Positions 31,816-44,243 are shown, counted from the stretch's first letter. The stretch is DNA of 64,000 bases from Siphonodentalium dalli (GCA_032622095.1 CP136065.1:248867474-248931473), one strand, 5' to 3'. Numbers and translations are program-made. The notes: generated from the sequence alone by a model not told the origin.

Positions 31816-32095
31816 ATGGCTTGAATCTGGCTCTTATACTCATTTTGTCCAGTTATTATTCGCCATGGTATGGCATGCAAAATAGAATTCAGTGGATCAA
31901 CCGAGATCTATATCTTCAGTACACGTGCACCTTTTTACGATATACCGTAGGATTATAAGCTTTTCTGTCTACCCTGTAATCTGACACAAATCATATAATG
32001 TTTTCTTGGTAGATGATTGCAATATTGCATAACAATACTTATTCATAGACATTATCTTAACAAAGACTGTCACCATCACTGCAGTTCATATAATA

Positions 32096-32160
32096 TGATA
32101 ACTCAGTGGGTCCTATATAAAGGGATATAATATGATAACTCAGTGGGTCCTATAAGGGAT
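32096..32160 (+). repeat. ~40-bp duplication
   Basis: aatatgataactcagtgggt cctata occurs twice. Confidence 0.85.
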
Positions 32161-32514
32161 ATCATATGAATTTTTTTAACAAGTGAATAGGAAATATAAA
32201 CCTATCATTAAGCAAGTAGTGTAATTGATCTGAGATAAGTAACGGATCACTGCACCACTGCATAGATAAGATGAGACAAATGGATATGCATTTTTTTTTT
32301 CAAGGATGAAATCTTTCTGCATATCAAGGGACACTATAATAAGATGGTGGTGGTGGATTGTCTGGGGCAAGATTTGAAGTTTTAGTTTTAAAATTTGCAC
32401 AGCTTTAAATATCTTTGACCATTTGGCACTCATTTATTTATTTTGTTTATTGATTTTTAAATGATACCCCACAACAAATCCTGTGTTCAAACAGACAACG
32501 ATTCCCCACATTAA

Positions 32515-32592
32515 ATGTTTGAACTCATTAAATCCTATGTTTAAACTCATCAAATCCTGTGTTCAAACTCATCAAATCCCGTGTTCAAATCG
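32515..32592 (+). repeat. ~22-bp tandem repeat x4
   Basis: Unit aactcatcaaatcctgtgtt c(a)a with small changes. Confidence 0.85.
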
Positions 32593-32642
32593 ACATCTGG
32601 AGTCTGTAAAAAAACAAAACTTCTAAGTTCACCATCTAGCCC

Positions 32643-33041
32643 TTAACCCTTTACCCAACAGAACGGCCCTGTGCCAATGCATTCTCTTATATATGCGAGT
32701 CGACCATACGTCGCCTCGCATATATAAGAGAATGCATTGGCTTAACACATTAAAAATTATAAAATTGTTAAAGAATGTAAGAAATTTTTTTTTAAAGTGT
32801 TAAAAAAAGATTTTTTTAGGCCAATGCATTCTCTTATATATGCGAGGCGACCTATGGTCGACTCGCATATATAAGAGAATGCATTGGCACAGGGTATAAC
32901 TGTAACTATCACAATGTGGCCAAGGAGCCGGTTCCAATGATACCCATATTTGTATGGTTCTATTGAGACAGACCGAAGATATTTTAGGCTGTTGAAGCTT
33001 TATTTGGCCGGTTTTGGCCGGTTTGTTTGGTAAAGGGTTAA
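32643..33041 (+). mobile_element. Family C TTAA-type MITE, copy 6
   Basis: TTAA-CCCTTTACCCAACAGAAC to ttgtttggtaaaggg-TTAA (one change in the right end). Both cassettes are present; the linker has a run of t replacing the usual aaaaatgg. Confidence 0.94.
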
Positions 33042-33179
33042 ATGGATTCTCCAATTCAGTTATATAAGTAGACATTGGAACAGTCTAATTTTAATTTGGA
33101 GGGGTGTTCAGGTAATAACAGCAGACGACAGACAGACAAACAGATAATATAAGAGCAGTAGGAATCATATTTATTGGTG

Positions 33180-35787
33180 AGGAAATATTCAGATAATAAG
33201 TTCAACCTTTTGACCTCTGAACATTTCCTAAGAGATAACTACTCACCAATGTGTGTTTAGTATAGAAAGGGTTAAACTTATTATCTGAACATTTCCTAAG
33301 AGAACTACTCATCAATGAGTATTCAGTATAGAAAGGGTTAAAGTTTTTATGTGAACATTTCCTATGGGATAAATACTCATCAATGAGTGTTTAGCAAAGA
33401 AAGGTTTAATCTTATTATCTGAACAATTCATATGGGATAACTACTCACCTATGATCCTTTGGTACAGAAAGGGTTAAAACATATTAACTGAACATTTCCT
33501 AAGAGATAACTACTCATCAATGAGTGTTTAGTATAGAAAGGGTTAAAACTTATTATCTGAACATTTCCTAAGAGAGAACTACTCGCCAATGTGTGTTTAG
33601 TATAAGTAGAAAGGGTTAAAACTTATTATCTGAACATTTCCTAAGAGAACTACTCACCAATGTGTGTTTAGTATAGAAAGGGTTAAACTTATTATCTGAA
33701 CATTTCCTAAGAGAACTACTCACCAATGTGTGTTTAGTATAGAAAGGGTTAAACTTATTATCTGAAAATTTCCTAGGGGGACTACTCACCAATGTGTGTT
33801 TAGTATAGAAAGGGTTAAACTTATCTGAACATTTCCAATGGGATAACTACTCATCAATGTGTGTTTAGTATAGAAAGGATTAAACTTATTATCTGAACAT
33901 TTCCTAAGAGAACTGCTCATCAATGTGTGTTTAGTATAGAAAGGTTTAAACTTATTATCTGAACATTTCCTAAGAGAACTACTCATCAATGTGTGTTTAG
34001 TATAGAAAGGGTCAAAACTTATTATCTGAACATTTCCTATGGGATAACTACTCATCAATGTGTGTTTAGTATAGAAAGGGTCAAAACTTATTATCTGAAC
34101 ATTTCCTATGGGATAACTACTCATCAATGTGTGTTTAGTATAGAAAGGGTGAAACTTATTGTCTGAACAATTAACATGGGATAACTACTCATCAATGATG
34201 CTTAGTATAGAAAGGGTTAAACTTATTATCTGAACTGTTCCTATGAGATAACTACTCACCAATGATGCTTTAGTATAGAAAGGGTTAAAACTTATTATCT
34301 GAACAATTCATATGGGATAACTACTCATCAATGGTGCTTAGTATAGAAAGGGTTGAACTTATTATCTGAACATTTCCTATGAGATAACTACTCACCAATG
34401 ATGCTTTAGTATAGAAAGGGTTAAACTTATTATCTGAACATTTCCTAAGGGAAATACTCATCAATGATGCTTTAGTGTAGAAAGGGTTAAACTTATTATC
34501 TGAACATTTCCTAAGGCAAATACTCATCAATGATGCTTTAGTATAGAAAAGGTTAAACTCAATATCTGAACAATTCATATAAGATAACTACTCATCAATG
34601 ATGCTTAGTATAGAAAGGGTTAAACTTATTATCTAAACATTTCCTATGCGACAACTACTCGTCAATGATGCTTAGTATAGAAAGGGTTGAAGTTATTATC
34701 TGAACATTTCCTAAGGGAAATACCCATCAATGAGTATTTAGCAAATAAAGGGTTGAACGTATTATCTGAACATTTCCTAAGAGATAACTACTCATTAATG
34801 AAGCTTTAGTATAGAAACGGTTAAAACTTATTATCTGAACATTTCCTATGGGATAACTACTCATCAATGATGCTTTAGTGTAGAAAGGGTTAAACTTATT
34901 ATCTGAACATTTCCTATGGGATAACTACTCATCAATATTGCTTTAGTATAGAAAGGGTTAAACGTATTATCTGAACATTTCCTTAAGGATAACTACTCAT
35001 CAATATTGCTTTAGTATAGAAAGGGTTAAACTTATTATCTGAACATTTCCTATGTGTTAACTACTCATCAATGATGCTTAGTATAGAAAGGGTTAAACTT
35101 ATTATCTGAACATTTCCTATGGGATAACTACTCATCAATATTGCTTTAGTATAGAAAGGGTTAAACGTATTATCTGAACATTTCCTTAAGGATAACTACT
35201 CATCAATATTGCTTTAGTATAGAAAGGGTTAAACTTATTATCTGAACATATCCTATGGGTTAACTACTCATCAATGATGCTTAGTATAGCAAGGGTTAAA
35301 CTTATTATCTGAACATTTCCTATGGGATAACTACTCATCAATGATGCTTTAGTATAGAAAGGGTTAAACTTATTATCTGAACATTTCCTATGGGTTAACT
35401 ACTCATCAATGATGCTTAGTATAGCAAGGGTTAAACTTATTATCTAAACATTTCCTAAGAGATAACTACTCATCAATGATGCTTAGTATAGAAAGGGTTA
35501 AACTTATTATCTAAATATTTCCTATGAGATAACTACTCATCAATGATGCGTTAGTATATAAAGGGTTAAACTTATTATCTAAACATTTCCTATGAGATAA
35601 CTACTCATCAATGATGCTTTAGTATAGAAAGGGTTAAACTTATTATCTAAACATTTCCTAAGAGATAACTACTCATCAATGATGCTTAGTATAGAAAGGG
35701 TTAAACTTATTATCTAAACATTTCCTATGAGATAACTACTCATCAATGATGCGTTAGTATATAAAGGGTTAAACTTATTATCTGAAT
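33180..35787 (-). repeat. 68-bp satellite, array 2 (inverted relative to array 1)
   Basis: About 38 units of agtatagaaagggttaaact, tattatctgaacatttccta, tgggataactactcatcaat. Two sub-blocks differ: at 33200-34150 the spacer is gtgtgtttagtatag; from 34190 on it is gatgctttagtatag. The left edge (33180-33240) has an inverted unit start (gaggaaatattcagataata). Each unit contains AAAGGGTTAA. Confidence 0.96.
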
Positions 35788-35799
35788 TAGTCTCAGAAC

Positions 35800-35905
35800 A
35801 CAGAGTACTAGTAATAGTGATAATCGGAAGAACGACTAAGGGCCATAAATCTGATGATTATGGGTAGGATGACTAAGAGCCATAACTCTAGTGATAATCG
35901 GTAAA
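35800..35905 (+). repeat. Degenerate ~40-bp repeat (gataatcgg..aacgacta)
   Basis: Blocks tagtgataatcggaagaac, gattatgggtaggatgacta and tagtgataatcggtaaaacg follow the satellite with interspersed agggccataa. Confidence 0.65.
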
Positions 35906-36003
35906 ACGATTACATGTCATGTTAATCACTTTGATTGGACACTTTTATCTTGGGCTACTAACAGTGAATTCTGATTGGTGCTACTGACATAGAATCCCAA
36001 TGT

Positions 36004-36494
36004 TTGGGGAAAACTGTACTGCCGTGGAAAAACTGTACTGCCGTGGAAAAACTGTACTGCCGTGGAAAAACTGTACTGCCGTGGAAAAACTGTACTGCCG
36101 TGGAAAACTGTACTGCCGTGGAAAAACTGTACTGCCATGGAAAAACTGTACTGCCGTGGAAAAACTGTACTGCCGTGGAAAACTGTACTGCCGTGGAAAA
36201 ACTGTTCTGCCGTGGAAAAACTGTACTGCCGTGGAAAAACTGTACTGCCGTGGAAAAACTGTACTGCCGTGGAAAACTGTACTGCCGTGGAAAAACTGTA
36301 CTGCCGTGGAAAACTGTACTGCCGTGGAAAAACTGTACTGCCGTGGAAAAACTGTACTGCCGTGGAAAAACTGTACTGCCGTGGAAAACTGTACTGCCGT
36401 GGAAAAACTGTACTGCCGTGGAAAAACTGTACTGCCGTGGAAAAACTGTACTGCCGTGGAAAAACTGTACTGCCGTGGAAAACTGTACTGCCGT
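36004..36494 (+). repeat. 18/19-bp satellite (ggaaaaactgtactgccgt)
   Basis: About 26 units alternating irregularly between 19 bases (five A) and 18 bases (four A). The unit has no stop in any forward frame, so all three forward frames and two reverse frames stay open. The array ends in the genomic word gtaagtaattgaccgag. Confidence 0.96.
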
Positions 36495-36675
36495 AAGTAA
36501 TTGACCGAGTAACTGGGGTTAGTGTAGTGATATAGAATTCCGGACACTCCCGGATTAGGAATCGATCACACCGATCGGACGTCATATCCCGATTACCCGG
36601 ATGGAGAAGACCTCACTTCAGAACTCAACCCACAGACACACTGAACAGACGCCACTTTGTTATATATATATATTG

Positions 36676-36864
36676 TGACAGCAGAATTATGGGTAACTTT
36701 TCAGGATAAATTTAGTCGGAAATATGGCTTGTTGCCATTCATCGGAAAGCTCTCCCCGAGAGCTTTCCGATGAATTACAACAAGCCATATTTCCGACTAA
36801 ATCCTGAAAAGTTACCCATAATTCTGCTGTGGTTAAAGGGTCGATTACTTAGGGCGTTACTGTA
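36676..36864. mobile_element. Family A MITE, copy 12 (left end missing)
   Basis: The left arm starts at cagcagaattatggg. The right arm is complete to ggcgttactgta. tatatattgtgacag borders both sides (36661-36681 and 36864-36878), so the flanking sequence is duplicated rather than only TA. Confidence 0.88.
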
Positions 36865-36879
36865 TATATTGTGACAGTG

Positions 36880-37695
36880 TTTGACTGTATAAAGTTGTAT
36901 AACTATAGTGAATAGTCCTTTAATTTAACTATATTATTATGCGTTCCTAATTTCAGAACTTTAAACCATAACTGCACTGTGATTAAATGCGGAAAGAAAC
37001 CCTGGTGATATTCCTTGACTGCTGATACACTGTACATAGCTAACTGCTGATTATCACATATATAAATTTGTTGCGGCCGCAATTGTACTGGAAGTTACCA
37101 TTTCATACCAGTTGATGATTTAATGCATTCTAACCACACAATCCTCTGGTTGTCTTGTGGTTTAGAACTGCGTTTAAAGTCTAACCGAAGTGCGTTCTAA
37201 CTGGGCACTGACACCCCTGTTCAAAGAGTCATTTACTTAGGGCCGTAAAGTAGAAAGTCTATGACAGGTAATCAGACCCACTATTTACATGTGGCTAGTG
37301 GGTCTGCAGTACAGACTCTGTACTCTGTAGGTAATTTTACACTGAAGCTGTATAGCCAACATAAAATCCTACAAGAATACAGGGGGGAATACAAAGAAAG
37401 TGCAGCCCTTTTAATTCAGATTGTTTGGCTTTGCAATCTGCTATGGCAACCTTTGCCATGACCCAGTTAACTTTAGCAAATGGCTTTAGCATTGCTGATT
37501 GATGTAGCCAATTATGAGGGCTGAAAGTGTTGCAGTCATCAGATATCAGATCGATCCTCCGATGTTTGGCATTATGCATTGTAGACACCTCTTTGTTTCC
37601 ACACAATAAGTCTGTACAAATCGACATATTCTGATCTCAGGACTATGACAATGGCATGTAATTACTAGGTTTTAATTGTGTATTGAAGATTATAT
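36880..37695. other. Unassigned stretch
   Basis: No repeat family or credible ORF. A NotI-type gcggccgc word occurs near 37073. Confidence 0.4.
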
Positions 37696-37699
37696 ATTG

Positions 37700-37910
37700 C
37701 TTTAAAGGGACCCAAGGCCCTCAGTGCCCCTCACGGTGGGTAAATGTGCACGACAACTGGAAGCCATTCAAGACTATTTCCAGAGCTTCCATCCTTTTGA
37801 AAGTCGGGATTTTTTTACCCTGTGCCAATGCATTCTCTCATATATGCGAGTCGACCATAGGTCGCCTCGCATATATAAGAGAATGCATTGGCCTAACAAT
37901 TTTTATCATG
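37700..37910. mobile_element. M-type TTAA end followed by a solo family C hairpin cassette
   Basis: ttaaagggacccaaggccct opens the segment, paralleling 4383. A 67-bp cassette (37824-37890; ccaatgcattctctcatata) follows without the CCCTTTACCCAACA termini. Confidence 0.7.
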
Positions 37911-38288
37911 TTTTTTAAATAAATGTTTCTTACAATTTTTAGGACATAAAATAAAAAACATCCATTACCCTGCAGGGAGCCCCACACATATATAGAAGCA
38001 TATAGAAGAGTGTCGTCTGCTCATGTTTGTCTGGGGCTCTGTATGGGTGAAATTTGAAAGCCAAATCCGAGATACATGAACATTGTACTAGTAGCCTTGG
38101 TTGAACTTTGTCAAGAAAGAAAATCTGACATTTGGAAATTTAATCTTGGTCATTTACCTATAGTACCTACCCCTCATGAGTCATGTGGGAACTATGTGGT
38201 CAGTTCACCTTTGCTCTGATAAATTATCGAAATTAGAGGAAGTTCAGAGAAAATTATCCTCTTTGAAAAGAAGTCTGAATTGTCTTAA

Positions 38289-38417
38289 GTACCTGATGAA
38301 AAATACCTGATGAAAAATACCTGAGGAAAAATACCTGATGAAAAATACCTGAGGAAAAATACCTGAGGAAAAATACCTGATGAAAAATACCTGATGAAAA
38401 ATACCTGATGAAAAATG
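38289..38417 (+). repeat. 13-14-bp tandem repeat (acctgatgaaaaat)
   Basis: Nine units, alternating ctgatg and ctgagg forms. Confidence 0.93.
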
Positions 38418-38477
38418 TACAATAACTGAAAATATCAAAGGATTAAATTCTCCTATAATTGCACAGATCATTGTTAA

Positions 38478-38606
38478 CTAGAGGTGTGACTGACCCAATA
38501 GGAACAAGGACACATCCCATAAGAGGACTTGAATTAACTAGCGGTGTGACTGACCAATGGGAACAAGGAACAAGGACACATCGCATAAGAGGACTTAATT
38601 GAATTA
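38478..38606 (+). repeat. ~62-bp tandem duplication
   Basis: aactag(a/c)ggtgtgactgac ... cataagaggactt, two copies. The second has an extra acaagga. Confidence 0.88.
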
Positions 38607-38647
38607 AAAATGGGATAGCCACAGGGATCAGCCTAGCCATTTTACTT

Positions 38648-38940
38648 CCAAGCCTGCAAATAGTGTCTGATATTTGCAGAATGAGGTCCCCAGAGGGTGA
38701 ATTTAGTGATGCAATCCCGCATAGCAGGATAGCATCACCAAATTCACCCTCTGGGGATCTCATTCTGATGAGGCCTCATCTGCTATGGAATACATAGATG
38801 CAGATTGAAGTTCCCAAATGATGAATATTGTGGTGAACACTCATTGGGAACCTCGATTATGCAATGTGTTTCTGTCATTTGGGAATATAGAGAAACTAAA
38901 CTAAAAAAGAAATAGAATCTATGTGAAGAAGTTACTATAA
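38648..38940. mobile_element. Family B element, copy 9 (3' side truncated)
   Basis: Left end caagcctgcaaatagtgtctg, one complete hairpin (38677-38767), the middle segment cattgggaacctcgattatg, and then the sequence loses similarity before the second hairpin. Confidence 0.8.
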
Positions 38941-38949
38941 AAAATTGAT

Positions 38950-39420
38950 AACAAGAGCACGCCGTCGGGGCGTAGCATAATACGCCCGTTTCTCGAGTAG
39001 AGTGGGAAAAGGTTTAATTCATTTGTTTGAAACCTTTGACTTAAGACGAAATAATAACAAAAATAAAATCTAAGTTGAAAAAGGGGCATAACTCAGTCAA
39101 AATCATGCAGACGAAACCCATATTCGAACTTGATCTGTATTTTGGGGTGGTAAACTAATATACCAAATTTGGTTCAGTTCACTTGATTCAATATAAAGTT
39201 ATCATCCGGAAACCACAAATAAGGTCAAATCTAAGTCGAAAAAGGGACATAACTCAGTCAAAATCATGCGGACGAAACCCATATTCGAACTTGATCTGTA
39301 TTTTGGGGTGGTAAACTAATATTCCAAATTTGGTTCAGTTCACTAGATTCAATATAAAGTTATCATCCAGAAACCACAAATCAGGTAAAAAATGAGTAAG
39401 GACAACAATATAATCAGAAA
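38950..39420 (+). repeat. Dispersed repeat family F2, two ~160-bp units
   Basis: Two copies of aactcagtcaaaatcatg(c) ... cgaacttgatctgtattttg ... tatcatcc(g/a)gaaaccaca. Preceded by agagcacgccgtcggggcgt. Similar wording occurs at 10530-10640. Confidence 0.8.
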
Positions 39421-39473
39421 ATATAGATTAAATATGCTTTAGGGACATGTGCATACTGGTACTGGTATATGAG

Positions 39474-39590
39474 AGAGAAGTCACTTCTCCCTAAGACAAA
39501 ATTATGGAGAAGTGACACTATTTAGGGAGAAGATATCTCCCAAGTCGCCCTCTAGGCTGGTCCCTGTCTCCCTCTAGGCTGGTCCTCGGA
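39474..39590 (-). repeat. Dispersed repeat family G, copy 2
   Basis: gagagaagtcacttctccct ... gggagaagatatctcccaag tcgccctctaggctggtcc; reverse orientation of the 30525 copy. Confidence 0.75.
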
Positions 39591-39683
39591 TAGCCGTATT
39601 AGAACAAAATTGCCAGATTCAAAAGATTTGAGGACAGAAATTTAGAGCAATTAACTCAGCAAGTACATGTACATCTCTGATCT

Positions 39684-39728
39684 GAAAATCACAGGTGAAA
39701 ACAGGTGCAAACAGGTGCAAACAGGTGC
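39684..39728 (+). repeat. 10-bp tandem repeat (acaggtgcaa) x4
   Basis: Head-to-tail copies; the first is acaggtgaaa. Confidence 0.9.
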
Positions 39729-40079
39729 AAAGGTTTTTTTTGTGTCAGTTGATTTTATGTGAAGTTTTGAAAAAACAATCATGGCAAGTTGTTCATGCAA
39801 ATAATTTTAAATATGGAACTTCACTATATTCAGCTCTTTCCATCAATGTATCACATTATTATAATCAATAAATTTGAAAAACAAAAAGGAAAAAAAACCT
39901 GTTGAACCTACCTGTACCCAATATTTGCAGAGAGTTCCATTACTAGCTGAATCACAACCAAAAACTATAAACATCCGTTACGAGAATTCACTTATAAGAT
40001 GCTACCTTGGGAAAGGTTCAACTTCAAATGAAAAAATGTTGTTTCAGCTCCAAAATAAATAGTTAGGTAATACCCATTG

Positions 40080-40943
40080 ATGCACCCCATAAACAGACTT
40101 ATTGGTCGAATGGTCGTAATACAATATCAATACTAAAGTATAGATGTTAACACACATGACACAAGTGATCCCTTGTGCCAAATCATAGGCCGTGATGAAA
40201 ACCAATTATTTATTGTTGTCATACAAATTAGAGGGGAAAATCTTGGGGATGTTATAGAAAGAACAATGTCCGGTGACACAATTTTATCTCGGATCTGATC
40301 TCTGCTGGTCGCAGTCGATGAACAATCAATTAGAAACTTGCACATGAAATCAATTGTTATCGGCTTGTTCGATTCAGATCTAGCTATATACATGTATAGT
40401 ACAGGTATATTCTTATATATCAAACAATGTACCTACCACCTGCGATTTTCACCACAATGCTTACAATGCAGGTGGTAATTGTGTAATTTTGTCTCATGTT
40501 GCTCCCCTACAGTCTAGAGGTCAGCATGACCTAACTGTACTGGCATATTCTTTACATTTAATAGAACCATTCTAACGCACAGGTTTTATGTACATTCTTT
40601 AAAAATTACCCATGCTTTGTTGGAAAGGAATGACAGAATTTAAAGGCACATATTGCGCACATATTGTAAAATTTTAGGATGTATTCAAGATTTTTTTAAT
40701 TTACAGTTAAAACAAAAACTTCTTTATAACAAGCAAAATAGTATTTTGTAAAAAATAATAGCTGAGAACCAAGAATACATCGTTAAACTAACTGCTGACT
40801 AATAATGCTGAGTATGCACTATGTACTTCAGATGTTAATTGCATTAACAATGTGTCACTGCCCCATCATCATAAAAAGATATAAAAAATAAAAAATTCAA
40901 GCCAAAGCATGTCACATGAACTACATGCAGAAATTTAGATGTC
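40080..40943. other. Unassigned stretch
   Basis: A 96-codon minus-strand frame at 40133-40423 has no recognisable domain and no repeat support. Nothing else seen. Confidence 0.35.
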
Positions 40944-41060
40944 TACTCTCATGTGCCTAATAATAGTGTCAAAATTCCCAATGATTACTATTATTTAGAG
41001 TGAAATTGTCATCAGCCTATAAAATCCCCATCCATCACTATTATTAGGCACTTGAGAGTA
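40944..41060. mobile_element. Family L hairpin MITE, copy 1 (TA-flanked)
   Basis: tactctcatgtgcctaataa and ttattaggcacttgagagta are inverted ends around a 70-bp core (ccccatccatcactattatt). The TA at each end could be the target duplication. Confidence 0.8.
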
Positions 41061-42248
41061 ACTAAACTAGGTATGGATGAAACCATGGACAATATTTTTG
41101 CCAAAACTAGGAAACAAATTGGGGAACATGAAAAAGAGCAATCATTTTTCTTTGTATAATGTGTATCTGAACATCCCAAAATGTCTTAAAAAACTAATGT
41201 AAAATTTCCTTGCAAAGTTGAAAGGTTAAACTACATTTATACAGTAAGATAGAAATTCCAGATATATACCGGGGATCAAATTAGAACTTTCCATATTGAG
41301 AAATAACAAGGGAAACTATTACCATCCTATCAGTAAGAAAATAATGTGATCAAACTTACAGGTGAGGATAAAAATAATGAAAGGTCGATTAAAATAGAAG
41401 ATATGACATCAATCCATCTGACTAATATATGATAAAAAATCTGAACATTTGCATTTTTTTATTTAAATTACATAAAGCTGATTAGACGAATATTGTCAAT
41501 GGTACTGACACCTGACTGACACACTCAATACAAGGTGAAAACTTCTATTATTTTTTATAATATAACATAATTTTTTCTATAAAAAAAATTTGGAGAAGAT
41601 AACCTCAACACATCTAACTATTAGAGCTTCCTTTTTCCAGTGGTACATATAATATAATAGTGTTTTAATAAAATAAGAAGCTTGAACACTCCATGTGACT
41701 TTAAATAGAATCATTTCAATCAATCATTATACGATAAATGAATAGATGTTCATATCACAATTATTTTTCATCTTATTTTCATCAAAAGTAACCTGGAGTT
41801 GGATTGGGATGAAGATGAGTGTATTGTCCATTATAATCCAAGAAAAGCCCAGAATAACTGCCATTGAATAATTAATATAGAAAAAAATCTTCTCAAGTCA
41901 ACCGAGGTTGACAGCACATTAAGAGCCTACCTCAAGCGATATCTCTGCATCTTGTTAGTATTCAGTGAAGGACAGTAAGCTGCTAACACCCAACTCTGCT
42001 TAATTTGAGAAAACTCAGTATTTATTGAGTGAAAGCTGTCAACAAACAACAATGGTCCGCCCATGACAGAAATCAAACAAATGCTATAGGGTATTACAAT
42101 ATATCAAAACTGACACAGGTGTTCAGTAAATCTCATAATTTAAAGATCAGTAGAGAGTGCCCAAGTTAAATTCACTTGGGATCGTGCAAAAGTGAGTGCA
42201 AGAATATAATATGTCTCAATGTATCGTTACTCTAATGTTTGGCTTTAC
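41061..42248. other. Unassigned AT-rich stretch
   Basis: No repeats or credible genes recognised. Confidence 0.4.
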
Positions 42249-42270
42249 GTCTGTCTGTCTGTCTGTCTGA
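42249..42270 (+). repeat. (ctgt)n microsatellite
   Basis: Five tctg units followed by agcttcttg. Confidence 0.9.
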
Positions 42271-42348
42271 GCTTCTTGTTATATTTATTTCCTCAATAAA
42301 AAAAAGGATACCCCCCCCCCCCGCAGTGCAACTGGGCTACATTAAGGG

Positions 42349-42535
42349 TACTCTCAGGTGCCTAATAATTGTGTCAGCAATTTATTAAATTTGGAGAAAA
42401 TTCCCAACGATCACTATTATTTGGGAGACATAAAGTAAAATTGCCATCACTAATCACTATTTAATATTAATATCAGCCAAAATCCCCACCCATCATTATT
42501 TTAGGCCATCATGATTATTATGCCCCTGAGATTAG
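42349..42535. mobile_element. Family L element, copy 2 (diverged, longer core)
   Basis: Left end tactctcaggtgcctaataa. The right side is degraded (ttaggccatc...cccctgaga). It shares 'ccatcactaatcactattt' and 'aaatccccacccatca' words with copy 1. Confidence 0.65.
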
Positions 42536-42544
42536 TCCTCATTG

Positions 42545-43000
42545 GACCAATTTTTAATTGACCCTCATGGGACTATATTTTATTTAACCATTTAAACATA
42601 TTTTAATAAACACTGATGACACCATATTTTAAGTTTAATTAATCCTCCTAATGGGACCAAATGGGACCCTAATTAACTCTCATGTTACCATATTTTAATT
42701 GACCTTCATGGGACCATATTTCAATTAACCCCCATGGCTCCATATTTGTATTAACCCTCATGGGACCATATTTTAATTAACCCTGATCAGATATGGACCA
42801 TATTTTAATTAACAATCAAGGTACAATTTTAATTAACAATCACGAGACCATATTTTGTTATTAACCCTCATTGGACCATATTTTAATTAACCCTCATGGG
42901 GCTATATTTTATATAACTCTCATGTGACCATATTTTAATTTACCCTCATGGAACCAAACATGTATTTTAAATTTTTAATTAATCCTCATGAGAGGCCATA
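42545..43000 (+). repeat. Degenerate ~27-30-bp tandem repeat
   Basis: About 14 units of aattaaccctcatgggacca tattttaatt with many substitutions and variable length. Confidence 0.88.
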
Positions 43001-43544
43001 TTTTCAAAGTTGATATCAGGATTACATTACCTGAGGCCATTCTTAGATCATAATTATGCCCTCTTAGGGTGTATATTGGGAAGTACATCTGACCCTGTCG
43101 TGGGAGGTGATGGACTAAATGTGATTAGAAACATACTGGGTATTTGCGTACTTGAACTATCATGTACAACGATGATCGAGAGCTTTTGGCCTTTATAGTA
43201 TTATTCTGCATGCTATTTCATAACTCTCTTTCAATAGAAATTAGAACAAATAACAAAGAAAAGATACATCATAACATGCCAGCTGAAAACAATTCAAATG
43301 CGATATAAGAGAACCAAGAAACCAACAGTTTAGTGTATTTTACGCAAAGTGTCAATCATCAAGGTGTTTGTCAACTTTTTGGCAATGGGGCATTGGGTGT
43401 GTAGTTAGGACAAATTCAAATTTTTACCCTTCTGGTTGACATTTTTTGAGAATCACCCTTCACTCACCATCTTAATTGTTGTCGGAATCTCCTTGGCTTC
43501 TTGATACAACAGAGTCAGGAGGAGATACAGTGGTAAGTTCGCCA

Positions 43545-43665
43545 AGGTCCCAGTTAGCCAAAGGTCCCAGTTAGCCAAGGTCCCAGTTGGTCATGGTCCC
43601 AGTTAGCCAAGGTCCCAGTTAGCCCAAGGTCCCAGTTAGCCAAGGTCCCAGTTAGCTGACATTCG
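43545..43665 (+). repeat. 16-bp tandem repeat (ggtcccagttagccaa)
   Basis: Seven copies with single-base variation; one reads gttggtcat. Confidence 0.92.
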
Positions 43666-43823
43666 GTTGACTCTGATTCCAGTAAGTTGGCCAGCTTTTC
43701 ATACTTGTCTATATATTATTATTATTGAAGTAATGTCAATGGTGTCAATGGTGTGTGCATTTATCATTGGATTTTGATAATAATTTCCAACAACTGCGGT
43801 TTTTTCTTGTTCACATTCACAAT

Positions 43824-43957
43824 CAGGGACACCGGAAGCACCAAGGGCAAGGGGGCAACCCAGTCAGGGGGGCACTTTTCGGGTACCCACTGGACACCCT
43901 GGGCAAGGGAAGGGGGCATGTGCCCCCGCATGCTCCCTACTCCGGCGTCCCTACAGG
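43824..43957. mobile_element. Small hAT-like element related to 6391-6777
   Basis: cagggacaccggaag opens and ctccggcgtccctacagg closes. ttcacaat flanks both sides (43816-43823, 43958-43965), a perfect 8-bp duplication. The G/C-rich interior (ggggggcacttttcgggt) resembles the element at 6391. The right terminus has four extra bases relative to the left. Confidence 0.7.
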
Positions 43958-44235
43958 TTCACAATGTGAATTAAAAATTATTCTTACTAGTATTTATCTT
44001 ACCTCATTCAGTCATTGCCATCGATGCATGAAATGAGCTCAAATCATGACAAATAGCCTATGGAAGATACAGATTTTACTATGGATAAGTTAATGTGGCA
44101 ATGGTGCATTTGTGAATTAAGATCATGCGTGCAATACAAGACATACAAATGAAAATATTAAAAGTCAAACAGCATAAACTTCTAAATCAGCTGGCAGACA
44201 CTGTAGTGATGGAAGCACCGTCTATCATTTTCAAG

Positions 44236-44243
44236 TGACGTCA
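44236..44243. promoter_or_regulatory. CRE-like site next to a CCAAT motif
   Basis: gtgacgtcattgg is followed 12 bases later by accaatcagagacgg. It is promoter-like wording in otherwise single-copy sequence, but no gene start is visible beside it. Confidence 0.3.

Noticed and set aside
35926..36585. 219-codon minus-strand frame over the 18/19-bp array
   Set aside because: All frames stay open because the unit lacks stops; there is no conserved start, domain or codon signal.
38289..38417. Hammerhead-ribozyme-like ctgatga words
   Set aside because: They are units of a 13-14-bp tandem repeat. The gaaa core does not follow a stem, and the same absence holds for ctgatgaaagactg near 46479.
40133..40423. 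96-codon minus-strand frame as a possible gene
   Set aside because: No recognisable domain, no coding-like neighbours, and length within chance expectation for a window of this size.
43010..43198. 62-codon plus-strand frame in the single-copy region
   Set aside because: Short, no motif, and begins in the edge of a degenerate tandem repeat.
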